Source: Rhizodiscina lignyota
Lineage: Eukaryota > Ascomycota > Dothideomycetes > Aulographales > Rhizodiscinaceae
NCBI GenBank assembly: GCA_010015805.1
Contig: ML978131.1
Span: 744,001-808,000, forward strand
Length of the DNA: 64,000 nucleotides
Direction: 5' to 3'
Below, piece after piece: positions 44,151-53,714 of the stretch. Below the pieces are notes generated by a model. That model saw nothing but the letters and a program-made list of their open reading frames with translations, did no database searches and was not told the origin of the DNA. The translations under genes and the position numbers were made by a program. How positions within the stretch are numbered: the first letter of the stretch is position 1; the number at the start of each line of letters is the position of its first letter.

Positions 44151-46686
44151 GCTGTACAACGCATCGGACAGGTACGGCCACTCTTCTAAACACATGACGC
44201 CATTGGCACATGCTCGTAAGGTAATCTACATCTCGTTCTTTGTCAGGAGTGACACTGTCTCTCAAACGTCATGTTCTAGACTTGTTTTCATTCTTCCAGA
44301 AGAGGGAGACCATCTCTTAAAGTTCATCGTACAGCCTAGCTGTCCTTATTCAAGACAAGTCACACCGCCTGTGAAAGCTTACAACACATGGCACATTCCA
44401 CCTTTGCGTAAGTCGGACGCCGGACCATCACTGAAAGCTTCCAGCTCTGCCAAATTCTTCCTTCACCATGTCGTACGCCTTTACTCGAAGTTGCTCGAGT
44501 CTGCGAGGTACTACTCTTCCCGGGAAGCCAGGGCATCGTTGCAAGGTTATGATATATCCAAGTGCTCGTTCTTTTGAGCAGCTGCTGCGCCGCCGGAGGC
44601 TTGTTACTGCATGCCGTGCACTTTGGTTGAAGAAACGCCACTATCTGTACAGACACACAAACATCCCAGGCCACCTCTGTTCTGGCGGGGCCAGCGATCG
44701 CTACTATTCTAGTGGGCGAGTTTTGCTGTCCCACATTCCTGAGCCGAGACTGTTCTCAGATTCCATTCCTGCGCCGGAATCTGAGACAATATCAGGGAGA
44801 GATGTCTTTCTCTTCGCCATAGCCTTCATCTATACTCTCTTCAGTATCTCTTGAAGCCAAGGACGAAACCTGTTCCTGTTCCCAAAGACGTTGCAAAAGT
44901 ACATACAGCAGGTCAGTATATACATCCAGGCGAGCCTACATCATTACTGGAAGCCTAGCATATCTACAGACATCTTTCTTCCGTGCTGGAGAGAGCATCG
45001 CCTGAAGTTGGATGTCTTGCAGGCCGCCCCCTCTTCGAATGCAACGACACCGTGCGTGCAAGCCCAGTGTAAACTTCTAAGTTATCTCTGTTCAAGCAAA
45101 TTTATACTACCCGTCGAGCTTCATATTAATTGAAAGCTGGGTCTAATCAATGGACTTGGCCAAACATTTTGAACTTCGGGTATCTATTTACTACTCTGCC
45201 CCTCACATCTCCCTCACATATCTCTGGCAGTGTATGCGTCTACGAGCTCGAGGTTGGCCGAACGGAGCCTTCTACTGTGCTGTCCCAGTCTCTAGGGGCG
45301 TTCCGGACACAAGCTGCCATCTTGCTCAGATATTTGAGAAGCTTCTCGTTTTCCAGGCAACAGTTGTATTTAGCGATTTGCTCCGTAAGCTTCCGGGTTT
45401 TATCCAGAAGCTTCCCTATCTCCTTCTACAGGTCTTCCTTCTTCATGGTGTAATCCGCGAGTTCCGCTTAGCGCGTCCTTTCGGCTGCGGTGTTGCTATT
45501 TCTTTAGAGACGAAGGTGTCTAATAGAGCATGTTCTGCGTCCCTTCATTCGAAGGCCACAACACTGTGTTCGAGTATTCACAAATACTACAGGCCCGATC
45601 GGATAAAGAAACTAGTACTAAAGATCGCTAGTATAAAGGCTCAGCTACACAACGTCCAGCGTCGATTCGATAGAGGTCCTTATCGTTGGGCCTCTTGATA
45701 CTCCGTACGAGAACGGTCTTTTCGAGTTAGTGTTTCTTTCGGAGAAGGGACAAGGGACACGCTTCCACTGCTCGAGAATATGTGAAATGGGCGCAATTGA
45801 CAGAGTAATAAATAGATATGCGGAACTCAACGTGCTTGCGCAAGCTGTTCGATTAGATCCCGCTCCTAACCAATATGATGCTAGACGAATAGTGACGCTC
45901 TGCCTGAATAGAGGAGGCGGATGTCAAAATAGGTCAGGTCGGTTTTTTCCCCTTGTTCACAGTTGGCGAGCGGAGACGCCAGCTATCCACGTCAGTAGGC
46001 AGATAAGCATTGCCCATTCCCAAGTACATATAGGGTGCAGAGACTATGTTCAGATGGTGAGGGTAATCGGGAACCGCCCAACCATTCTGTGTGGGATATT
46101 TCAAATGTAGAGGCCGCCGTACTTGTGTCCGTGAAGAAAATCAAACACTCCCGGTTCTTCTCTATTCAGACAAAGCTACACCTTTCGTCGGGCTTTACAT
46201 TGATCTAATGCAAGGTCTAATCAAAGAAGACAGACTTGTCTCTTCTTCTCAAGCATCACAACTGCCGCTAAAGTTCCTTCTACTCCCGAGTGCATGGTCG
46301 CAAACCAACTGTTGGATTCTTCTTTTTCTCCCAAGATTGTTGTAGAAGAGAAAGCCACCGATAGGATCCGGAAGTCTTATTATACATCTGTGCAAGCTCA
46401 ACGGCCAGGCCGATTGCGGAAGTGCACAGCTCAGCATGCCTTGCGTGCACTGCCAAAACCTTTCTCAGACCCCATCGATGGGAACAAAGACCTGAATACT
46501 TCTGTACTATCGACAGCATCACGCCAGTGCAGACATGTACAGTATCAGAAGGATTGTCAGGGAGCTTGAAGCGAGCTAGCGTGGTCCGGGTCTTCAGCAT
46601 CAGGATTGCAACAAAAAGCCGCTCACTCAGCTCAACCAAAGGTACACGCCACGAACCACTCAAGCGAACACTTTGAATTTTGGTAT
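44151..46686. other. Decayed intergenic region with gene remains
   Basis: This 2.5 kb holds only broken open frames. A ubiquitin-conjugating (E2) fragment near 45.6-45.7 kb is the one recognisable part. Two diverged direct copies of a 68-bp segment occur at 45083-45150 and 46157-46224, about two-thirds identical by eye without gaps. The rest is unidentified. Confidence 0.5.
45585..45745 (+). pseudogene. Relic of a ubiquitin-conjugating (E2/UBC) domain
   Basis: The segment 45670-45729 encodes IEVLIVGPLDTPYENGLFEL, the strand 2-3 region of an E2 fold (compare the family pattern IxGPxxTPYExGxFxF). Just upstream, in the frame offset by one base, 45600-45653 encodes RIKKLVLKIASIKAQLHN, the first E2 helix. 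The two parts can only be joined by a one-base shift, and after LFEL the expected PPxV, HPN and catalytic cysteine region cannot be found in any frame. I therefore call it a degraded host gene. The combination resembles the large PARP-UBC or BIRC6-like E2 proteins of ascomycetes, but the partner domain is not visible. Confidence 0.7.
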
Positions 46687-48387
46687 CTACGCTGCATCTT
46701 CTCCCTCCCAACCGCCCAGCACCGGACCCACGGTCATCAGCGGATCCACACTGTCATCCTCCAGTCCACCCAGCCAGAATCTATCTGGGCCAAAGGCGCT
46801 TCCGAAACCGGCGGCCATAGGTCCTTGAGAGAGTAACTCTTCGCCTTCTCTCGGCTGATACTCGTTATACATCAACAGCTCTCTCGCATCTGCACCTACC
46901 AACCGCTCGAGCGCTGGCCGGTCCTTCTTGATGCCCGTATCCTTCCTCTGCGCCGGGCCGGCCCCGCCCATCTTACGCACTGCCTCCGGATCGCGCCCAG
47001 CAGCGATGAGTCTCCGTCTCTTGCGCACCTTGACACTCCCTTCCATTCCAAGATGCTTCGTACGAATATGCTCCTCCAAACTCGCCTTCGTTGAGTACCC
47101 ATTCCCACAACCATTGCCGTCCCACTCACGCCTCACGCCGGCTTCGTCGATGAACTTGTTGCTGTCGCTCACGTCTGTGCTGCCACAGATGAAGGGCCGC
47201 TCGCGTCTATGAACCGTGCTGATGTGCACGACGAGATTTCCCTTCTTGGCGAAGGACTTGTTGCAACCGGGCTCCGTGCAGGGGAACGCGTCGTAGGGAT
47301 TGCCGGAGGTGTGGATCAGTTCCACGTGACTGGTAAGCTCGCGGTTGGAGGCGAAGGTATAGCCGCACTCGCTGCATGTTGGAGGGTGGACCTCCTTGAT
47401 GTGTGATTGGAGCTCAGAATAGGTAGCGAAGGCGACGATTTGCACGCTCGTAGCGGGGGTGATGCCTTCCTCGATGATCGCACCGGCTTCGTGGTCTTCC
47501 TGTGGCTCGCAGATGTCGCAGATGTAGCGCTTCTCGCCGCTGTGGCACTTGGCCACATGGCTCCTGAGCTTATCCGCCCCTCTGAAGCCTTTCGAACAGG
47601 CCTCGCCCGTCTTCTCGTCGATATGCGTGCAGGTGAAAGGATGCATGCCCAAATGCTCTGATTTGATGTGGCGCTGCAGGCTCTGCTCATTCCTGCAGAG
47701 CCGGTTGCAAGGTGGATAGTCGGTGCAGCGCAGCTTTTCTTGGTTCTGATGCTTCTCCACGTGCCTCCTTAGATGCGATATATCGACGAACGTCTTGCCA
47801 CATCCAGACCAGGTGCACGCATGCTTCTTCCTGTCAACGTGCTCTTGCATATGGCGATTTAAGTGAGTTTGGCGCTTGTATGATTTGCCGCAGGCTGGGA
47901 CTGTACAGACGAAAGGACGCTCGCCGGTGTGTGTGCGCATGTGTTCCTCGAGGAGGCATGGCCTGTTGAAGACTCTATCGCAGCCCTCTTCCTGGCACTT
48001 GTAGTTCATTCGCCGCTCTGGTTTCTTCCTCTTCTGTTTGCTCTTGGACTTTGTGGCAGGTGTAGCAGGTCTTGATCTGGGTGTAGGAGGGCCGGATGGA
48101 AGTGTAGCTGGCGTCGAGGCCGCTGTGAGAGGAGTTTGGGCAGTTGCGAGAGGATCCGTTTCAGAGTCAGAATTGTACGAGCTACCCACAGAAAAAGTAT
48201 CGTCATCATCTTCAGTAAGTCCGTCGTCGTAGATGTCAAAGCTGTCGTCGAATGAGTTGTGTGTGTTCGTGCTGAAAGTGAGTTGACGCCTCTTCCTCGC
48301 CGCGCCATTCTCCTCGTCCGCGGGCCGCTTTGCCCCAGAGAATGAGCCAGAATGGGCCACAGGCCTCCTACGGAGCCTGTCATCCAT
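46687..48387 (-). CDS. TFIIIA-like C2H2 zinc-finger protein, 566 aa
   Basis: Single open frame from ATG 48387 to the stop at 46687. After an acidic/serine N-terminus (DDGLTEDDDDTFSVGSSYNS) and a basic linker (KSKSKQKRKKPERR), about nine C2H2 fingers run from residue ~129 to ~460. The first are YKCQEEGCDRVFNRPCLLEE, FVCTVPACGKSYKRQTHLNR and HACTWSGCGKTFVDISHLRR, with the linker THTGERPF between the first two. Fingers 5 and 6 carry long insertions, and finger 9 has a widened cysteine spacing. This nine-finger array with irregular inner fingers is the plan of transcription factor IIIA, which binds the internal control region of 5S rRNA genes for RNA polymerase III and also binds 5S rRNA. The C-terminus (EEDD, WEGEDAA) is acidic. 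Confidence in the zinc fingers is very high, in the TFIIIA name somewhat lower. Confidence 0.88.
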   Translation of the reverse strand: MDDRLRRRPVAHSGSFSGAKRPADEENGAARKRRQLTFSTNTHNSFDDSFDIYDDGLTEDDDDTFSVGSSYNSDSETDPLATAQTPLTAASTPATLPSGPPTPRSRPATPATKSKSKQKRKKPERRMNYKCQEEGCDRVFNRPCLLEEHMRTHTGERPFVCTVPACGKSYKRQTHLNRHMQEHVDRKKHACTWSGCGKTFVDISHLRRHVEKHQNQEKLRCTDYPPCNRLCRNEQSLQRHIKSEHLGMHPFTCTHIDEKTGEACSKGFRGADKLRSHVAKCHSGEKRYICDICEPQEDHEAGAIIEEGITPATSVQIVAFATYSELQSHIKEVHPPTCSECGYTFASNRELTSHVELIHTSGNPYDAFPCTEPGCNKSFAKKGNLVVHISTVHRRERPFICGSTDVSDSNKFIDEAGVRREWDGNGCGNGYSTKASLEEHIRTKHLGMEGSVKVRKRRRLIAAGRDPEAVRKMGGAGPAQRKDTGIKKDRPALERLVGADARELLMYNEYQPREGEELLSQGPMAAGFGSAFGPDRFWLGGLEDDSVDPLMTVGPVLGGWEGEDAA

Positions 48388-48871
48388 CGTGACGAGGGTG
48401 TTGTTGTTTGGGGAAGTAAAAATTCGAGCAGAGGTAATGTTAAATTGTTACGAAATCTTGGCGTGCCAAGATAGTACAACTACATTCCACCCTTGCCCCA
48501 CTACGGACAACCCCTCCGCTCCGCACATTTGGCGGGGATGACCTCTCCCTTTGGCCATTATTGAATAGCCATGTATATTTTCCAAGCTGCTAGAAGAGGT
48601 TATGTGAGAAAGCCTTCCCTAAGTATCTCTCTTTACTATTTTTTATTCATCTCGAAGCACTGGGATCCACCATCATCCATACCGAGGCAGAGGCGCAACG
48701 CCGTGAGTGGAGGCTGATATTCCGAGTATTTCCATGTCATTGATGCCGACAACCTCAATTGATTCAATTTCCATCCATCTCCTTCAATTCCCTATCCAAA
48801 AGCTCTGATAATCGCCCAATTGTGTTCTATCTCCTCCATCCACTCCCTAACTCCCCAAAACTATCGCAATC
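48388..48871. other. Divergent promoter region, no gene seen
   Basis: This 0.5 kb separates the divergent TFIIIA-like and hydrolase genes. T-rich and pyrimidine-rich stretches precede the hydrolase ATG, as is common in fungal promoters. Confidence 0.5.
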
Positions 48872-50038
48872 ATGACTTCCTCACCCGGCAACCCCATGGC
48901 ATACACCTACTCCTCCCCCGTCCCCCCAGTCTCCTCAACCGTCTACCCCGTCGCCGGCATCCTCACCACCGTCTACGGCCTATCCGAGCTCCCGCCCAAC
49001 ATCACCGAAATCGCGTGCCTCTGGCTGCTGCACCCGCGCCTGCAGACGCAAGCGTGCATGGCGCCGCTGGCCGCGCACACCATTACACAATGGAACGAGC
49101 GCATACGGCAGGGCAAGGCGGGCAAGAAGCCAAAGGGTTTGATCGCAGCGTCGTTCGATGCGCGGAATCATGGGAGCAGGGAGGTGGATAAGATTGCGAA
49201 CGAGGCGTGGAGGCAGGGCAATGAGAGGCATGCGATTGATATGTTTTCTTGCTATCGTGAGTATTTCTCATTACTCGAGTTCTTCAGTCCCAGCACTATA
49301 GACTAAGCTAATGATGATTGAGCAGATGGATCGGCGCTCGACACAACGCTCCTCCTAACCCACCTCCCCTCCTACATCCACCCCTCTCTCCCCACCTCCG
49401 CAGCCGGATCCAAACCCATCCTCTCCACCAACATCGTCCTGGGCATCTCGCTCGGCGGCCACACCGCCTGGTCGCTCCTCCTCTCCGACCCGCGCATCAG
49501 CGCCGCCGTCTCGATCATCGGCTGCCCAGACTACATGTCGCTCATGCACGACCGTGCGAGACTGTCAAAAATAAAGGCGTATACCACCTCTTCCCCGCCA
49601 GGAAGCAAATTCTTCGGCAGCGACGCGTTCCCCCCTGCGCTGGTGGATGCGGTGCGGGCGTCTGATCCAGCGGGGCTGTTGAGCCCGTTTGGCAGTAAGA
49701 TGTCGGCGAACGCGCAAGCGGGCGCCGAAGGAGGAATCAGCCTCGCCGAAAAGAGGCGTCTCAGGTCACTCTTCAAGGAGCGGTTACAAGGGAAATCTAT
49801 CCTGCTGCTCAGCGGAGGAAGCGATAAGATGGTCCCCTATCGGATATTCGAGCCGTTCCTGAAGTATCTGAAAGGCGCGGCAGCAAAGGGCGGGTTCTTC
49901 GAAGACGGGCAGTTTACGATTGAGGACCATGTTTATGCGGGTGTGGGGCATGCGACTACGAGGGAGATGGCGGGGAAGGCGGAGGAGTGGATATGTGATT
50001 GGCTTGCGGGCGAAGTGAGGAGGGAGGCGAAGTTGTAG
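48872..50038 (+). CDS. Alpha/beta hydrolase of unknown substrate, 365 aa
   Basis: Two exons, 48872-49256 and 49326-50038, joined in phase 1 across a 69-bp intron (GTGAGT...GCAG). The protein has the alpha/beta hydrolase signature: a nucleophile elbow GISLGGH at residues 168-174 with Ser170, an acidic candidate in LLSGGSDKMVPY, and a late histidine in YAGVGHATTREM. The early DARNHGSREVD segment fits the oxyanion-loop region (an H-G motif). No signal peptide is seen, so it is probably intracellular. Similar fungal proteins are annotated as hydrolases or dienelactone/peptidase-like enzymes of unknown substrate. The ATG at 48872 follows a pyrimidine-rich leader and precedes a serine/proline-rich opening (MTSSPGNPMAYTYSSPVP). 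Confidence 0.85.
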
Positions 50039-50758
50039 GTTGGTTGGATTATGTCTAGCGGAAAGTTTGAGGACGTTTCTTGGGGCGACTCGAATGTAGA
50101 TATGCGGCACGAAGAGTTACAGAAGCAGTGATAACGCATGAACGTATACCCCATTTCGACATTTCCGTAGAATTACATACGCCGTGAGAATCAGTCCAGT
50201 CTTCATCGCATTGAACCATGAACATTCGAACGGACTATATGCACAGGGGGTGTGAATAAAGGTGCAAGGTGTAGTGACACGAAAAGTGATAGTTTTTAGC
50301 ATTAAACGAGTCCCTCGACCTTCTCCAGCACAATGAAGTGGTGCCAACTGTACCCATACCACGACCGAAAAGCAAGGAAGGGGGAATCTCAATCAACCTA
50401 TGAAGCGAGCTGAACCGATGATGTGATGAAAACGGGAGGGAAAACAGAGAACAAAATCCACAATGCAGATGTAACGACGAAGAAAAAGAAAGAAAGCCTG
50501 AGCCAGAATCCAACATATGCTGGTTCCTCCCCGTGTATTACGCACTCCACCACCTTGCTCTTATACCTCATCATCGAGCTGTTTGTACTGTCCAAAGCTC
50601 AAAGACACCCCCTCTGAGTACCACAACCACAACCCCCATCCACTGCCGTATATTTTCTTTGCTTCAAGTATCGCTCTTAAAGCTCAAAGACATCCACTTC
50701 CTCAGCACAGCCACATACTTCCCCATTCTTCACCAGATCGTCCCCACTTTCGGACCGT
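50039..50758. other. Convergent intergenic region, no gene seen
   Basis: This 0.7 kb lies between convergent 3' ends of the hydrolase and the CBM48 gene. Short open frames on both strands are low-complexity and not gene-like. Confidence 0.5.
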
Positions 50759-52568
50759 CTATTTAAACGCCTCCTTCAGCTTCCCAAAGAAGCTCCTCCT
50801 CTTCTTCTCCTTCCCACTGCCCTTGGTATCTTTGCTCGCCTTGCTATCCGGCGTGCCTTGGTGAGCACCCGAACTCTCCCCACCAAACTTAAACGCGGCA
50901 CTCAACCTCCTGCCCACATTTCCCTCGCCACCTCCTCTTTTCACCGGTGTAGCAGGCTCACCTGCCGCCGCCGCAATATTCCCCTGCGCAGTCGCCGGCT
51001 TGCTCATGGGGCTCACGTCCCTCGAATCCAGCTGTTTGGACTCCTCGGGCGCCTCGAGGCCCTCTTGTTTCGCGTCCGTAGGAGCAGGCGCGGTCTCGGT
51101 GGTCGCGGCCGTCTCTGTAGGCGCGGGTTCACCACTCGCCTCGACGGGTTTGACGTCCTTGAGTAGCTCCTCTTCGACTTCTCGCTTCTCCTCCACGGCT
51201 TCGGGGTTCGCGGAGGCCTCGGGGTCGACGTGCGCTTCTGCCTGGGATTCCTTGACGACTTCAGGTACGCCTTCTTCCTCTTGTGCTTTCTGCTTGTCTT
51301 TCTCGAGCGGGACTTGTGCGGCCAGGGCGGCAGTCGTGCTCTCTGGAGCAGCGGATTGAATGGTAACACCCGGATCTGCATTTTGCGCAGACGGAGCGTC
51401 TTTGCCCATTGGCAGGGAAGATTCGGGAATGGTGGTGCTGATCACTGGAGGCACGCCGAACATGCCGCCTGCGGTCTCGACGGGTTGGGAGGAGGCGGGG
51501 TAGGCGTCGCTCTTCTCGTAGCTCTCCTTGTCGGTCTTGACGGTGCTGTTGACGGTGTTGGACGTGACTTCGCTTGCTGGCGGCACGGCTTCGCCGGGCT
51601 TCAAGTCGATGGGGTTGCCAGTTCCTTCAGATGCGGGGATGGGGTTGACGCTGAATGTCTGTTCACCTTCTTTTGTCTTGGCCTCGTCTTGCGCTTTCAG
51701 TTCCGGATCATCGTGGACAGTGGATTGCACGGTGTTGCTGGTGACTTCGCTTGCTGGCGGGACTGGCTCGCCAGGCTTGAGGTCGACGGGATTACCTGTT
51801 CCTTCAGATGCGGGAATGGGGTTGACACTGAATGTCTGCTCGCCTTCCAGGGCGGGCGTCTCGGGGAACGCGCCTGGCGCCTTAGCGGTCTCGCCAGCAG
51901 CAGCCTCCTTCTTCTCTGCTTCTGTGGGCACATTGGCGGCCATGGCTGCTGTCGATGAGTCGGGCGCGGCTGAGGAGGTGAGAGGAATCAGCTCAGAGGG
52001 TTTGAGGACGTTATTCGTGTTTCCGGAGGCGTCGGTTTCTGTAGGCGCAGTGTGCGAAGTCACCCACTCGCCGTCCTTGACGAACTGTGTATGACGTCGA
52101 CTAGTCAGCTTAGGGTTGCTCAAGCTATGCCAGGCTAGGAGGAAGCCAAGGTTAGGGAGCGAGAGCACGAGGACAGGAAAGAAAAAAATAAGGCGGAGCC
52201 TCGCGCTTGTGATCTTGTGCAGCCTGGTAATAAGCGGGATGCAACGGAGGAGCTACTCACCTTGTAGTACACGTTCTCGCCGGTGTGCGGCAGCTCGACC
52301 GTCTTCGTGAACACGCCCTCGCTGTCTTTCTCCAGCTTCACCGTCTTCCCCCAGTCGTCGAAGGTGCCCGTGACGAAGACCTCGCTGGCGGGATGCTCCC
52401 TGTACGTGCGCGAAAAAGACAATTAGAGTGTGGCCTGTTTCAATGCTCGTGGAGGTGGTGGTTGCGCAAGCTGGGAGCTGCCTTGCCAAGCTGCTTGTGC
52501 CGGAGCGCGCAGCTTCGGAATTAAGCTGAGAGAGAGCGGACTCACCACTTGAACGTATAGCTCCCCAT
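50759..52568 (-). CDS. AMPK-type CBM48 domain protein (Crp1/Mdg1-like), 495 aa
   Basis: Three minus-strand exons: 52568-52546, 52399-52261 and 52084-50759; 496 codons in frame. The 23-nt first exon encodes MGSYTFKW. The glycogen-binding fold spans residues ~1-85: YTFKWEHPASEVFVTGTFDD, W-G-K-T-V-K-L, GVFTKTVELPHTGENVYYKF and VKDGEWVTSHTAPTETDASG, with the aromatic residues of the AMPK-beta family. In yeast this architecture is found in Crp1 and Mdg1, linked to cruciform-DNA binding and pheromone signalling respectively; the function here is not settled. The rest is disordered, Ala/Glu/Pro-rich, with two 44-residue copies of a block starting EGEQTFSVNPIPASEGTG and a basic C-terminus (GKEKKRRSFFGKLKEAFK), probably amphipathic and membrane-touching. 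Confidence 0.85.
51539..51847 (-). repeat. Internal duplication in the CBM48 protein
   Basis: Two copies of a 132-bp coding block (51847-51716 and 51670-51539), each encoding about 44 residues from EGEQTFSVNPIPASEGTG to NTV-x-STV. The copies differ at only a few residues (VDL/IDL, GEP/GEA, VQ/VN). The period is 177 bp (59 codons), so a larger unit including the spacer was duplicated in frame. Confidence 0.9.
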
Positions 52569-53714
52569 CACCAGATGAGAGGAATCGGATTAATAAAAGA
52601 CGCGCTGGTTAGAGTTGTGCGAGTGTGTGAGCTGGATGCAGCAGCGCCGCCGACTACGTCTCGCAGTGTGAGAGGAAATGTCGGCGTTGAGTGTTGGGCG
52701 GGGGTTCAAGCAGGTCGACGTCAAAGCTCCCGGCGCTGTTTGCTGCAGCTGAAAGTGGCCGCTCCTTCAAACGAGCAGGGCGCAGCTTGCAAAGGAATGA
52801 CGGATAGGCCCAGCAGAGCGATGGAGATTAGAATTGAGCAGGCCGGCCGGAGTGCTGAGGTTGTGGGAGGGAAGATGTGCGAGGGAGTGGCGGCGGTTGC
52901 ACGTTCAGAGCTGGTCCGGCGGCGGAGGCTGGGATGATCTGAGTGTCAAGCTTGGCGCTGCCGCTTGGGACGAACCAAACTACGCCTGATTTCGATTTTA
53001 ATATTACAGCGATTACGAGCGGCTAGCAAGCGTTCCTGCGTGTGGCTAATCCTCCGAGAGTGCGCTTGCGGCGGCTCCATTCCAATTGCCTCAACCTTCT
53101 TGTGACATCACGCTTCACACACACACAGCGGCGGTGAAGATCTCAATGGCGACCATGGCCGGCAATTGACAGCTCGTGGCGGCCATGCGAACGCGGAGGG
53201 CTCGTGCGAAAGATCTTCATGCACGACCGCGTGACGGGCTTGCGATTGGGATTGGGATTGGAGCATCGCACCAGACTCCTGCCGTACGTAATATGCAGGC
53301 AAGGCAAAGACACCAATCGCCGCCAGCGTCGAAATCTACAACGTACATTTGCTGTTGCTATAGACCGGACCGCACTGCTATCGAAACCAAGGGAAAGGAG
53401 CATATCTGGAGTACAAACAGTTTCCGATGAGAACTTGCGAGAGCGCCACCACCGTCCACACGCTTTTTAGAGGAGGTATGCAATCCAGATAACGAGAGCG
53501 ACGAATAGGAGTAGTACTAGCAGAACAGAGTGCAGCGACGCCATGACCTTTCCTTCAAGCAGATAATAGTAGTAGACAGCGTACGAGAGCGCTCATTTCC
53601 GTCTACGCATGATGAGAAAAACTCCTTTCCACCGGTATTGTCACCGCTCGCTCCTTTGCAATTGCTATTTCGTTTCGCCTTTTGACCGTCACGCCATCAT
53701 CAACAGCATATCCG
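52569..53714. other. Intergenic, contains a tiny hydrophobic ORF
   Basis: This 1.1 kb lies between the start of the CBM48 gene and the 3' end of the PKA regulatory gene. Besides the promoter of the former it contains a 25-codon hydrophobic ORF (53467-53544, minus). Other open frames are spurious. Confidence 0.5.
53467..53544 (-). CDS. Candidate 25-aa single-span membrane microprotein
   Basis: A minus-strand ORF, ATG at 53544 and TAA at 53469-53467, encodes a short leader MASLHS followed by a fully hydrophobic run (VLLVLLLFVALVIWIAYLL), exactly one membrane span long. The ATG context is GGTCATGG. It lies about 170 bp beyond the PKA regulatory-subunit stop on the same strand, so it could be a separate gene or part of that gene's 3' untranslated region. 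Size and shape recall tiny proteolipids such as yeast Pmp1/Pmp2, but no homology is claimed. A hydrophobic run this long in one frame is unlikely in random sequence of this composition, yet a single ORF this short is weak evidence. Confidence 0.35.
   Translation of the reverse strand: MASLHSVLLVLLLFVALVIWIAYLL

Noticed and set aside
51230-52094. Overlapping plus-strand open frames of 242 and 188 codons
   Set aside because: Antisense to the repeat-bearing tail of the CBM48 protein; their apparent internal repeats only mirror that gene's duplication.
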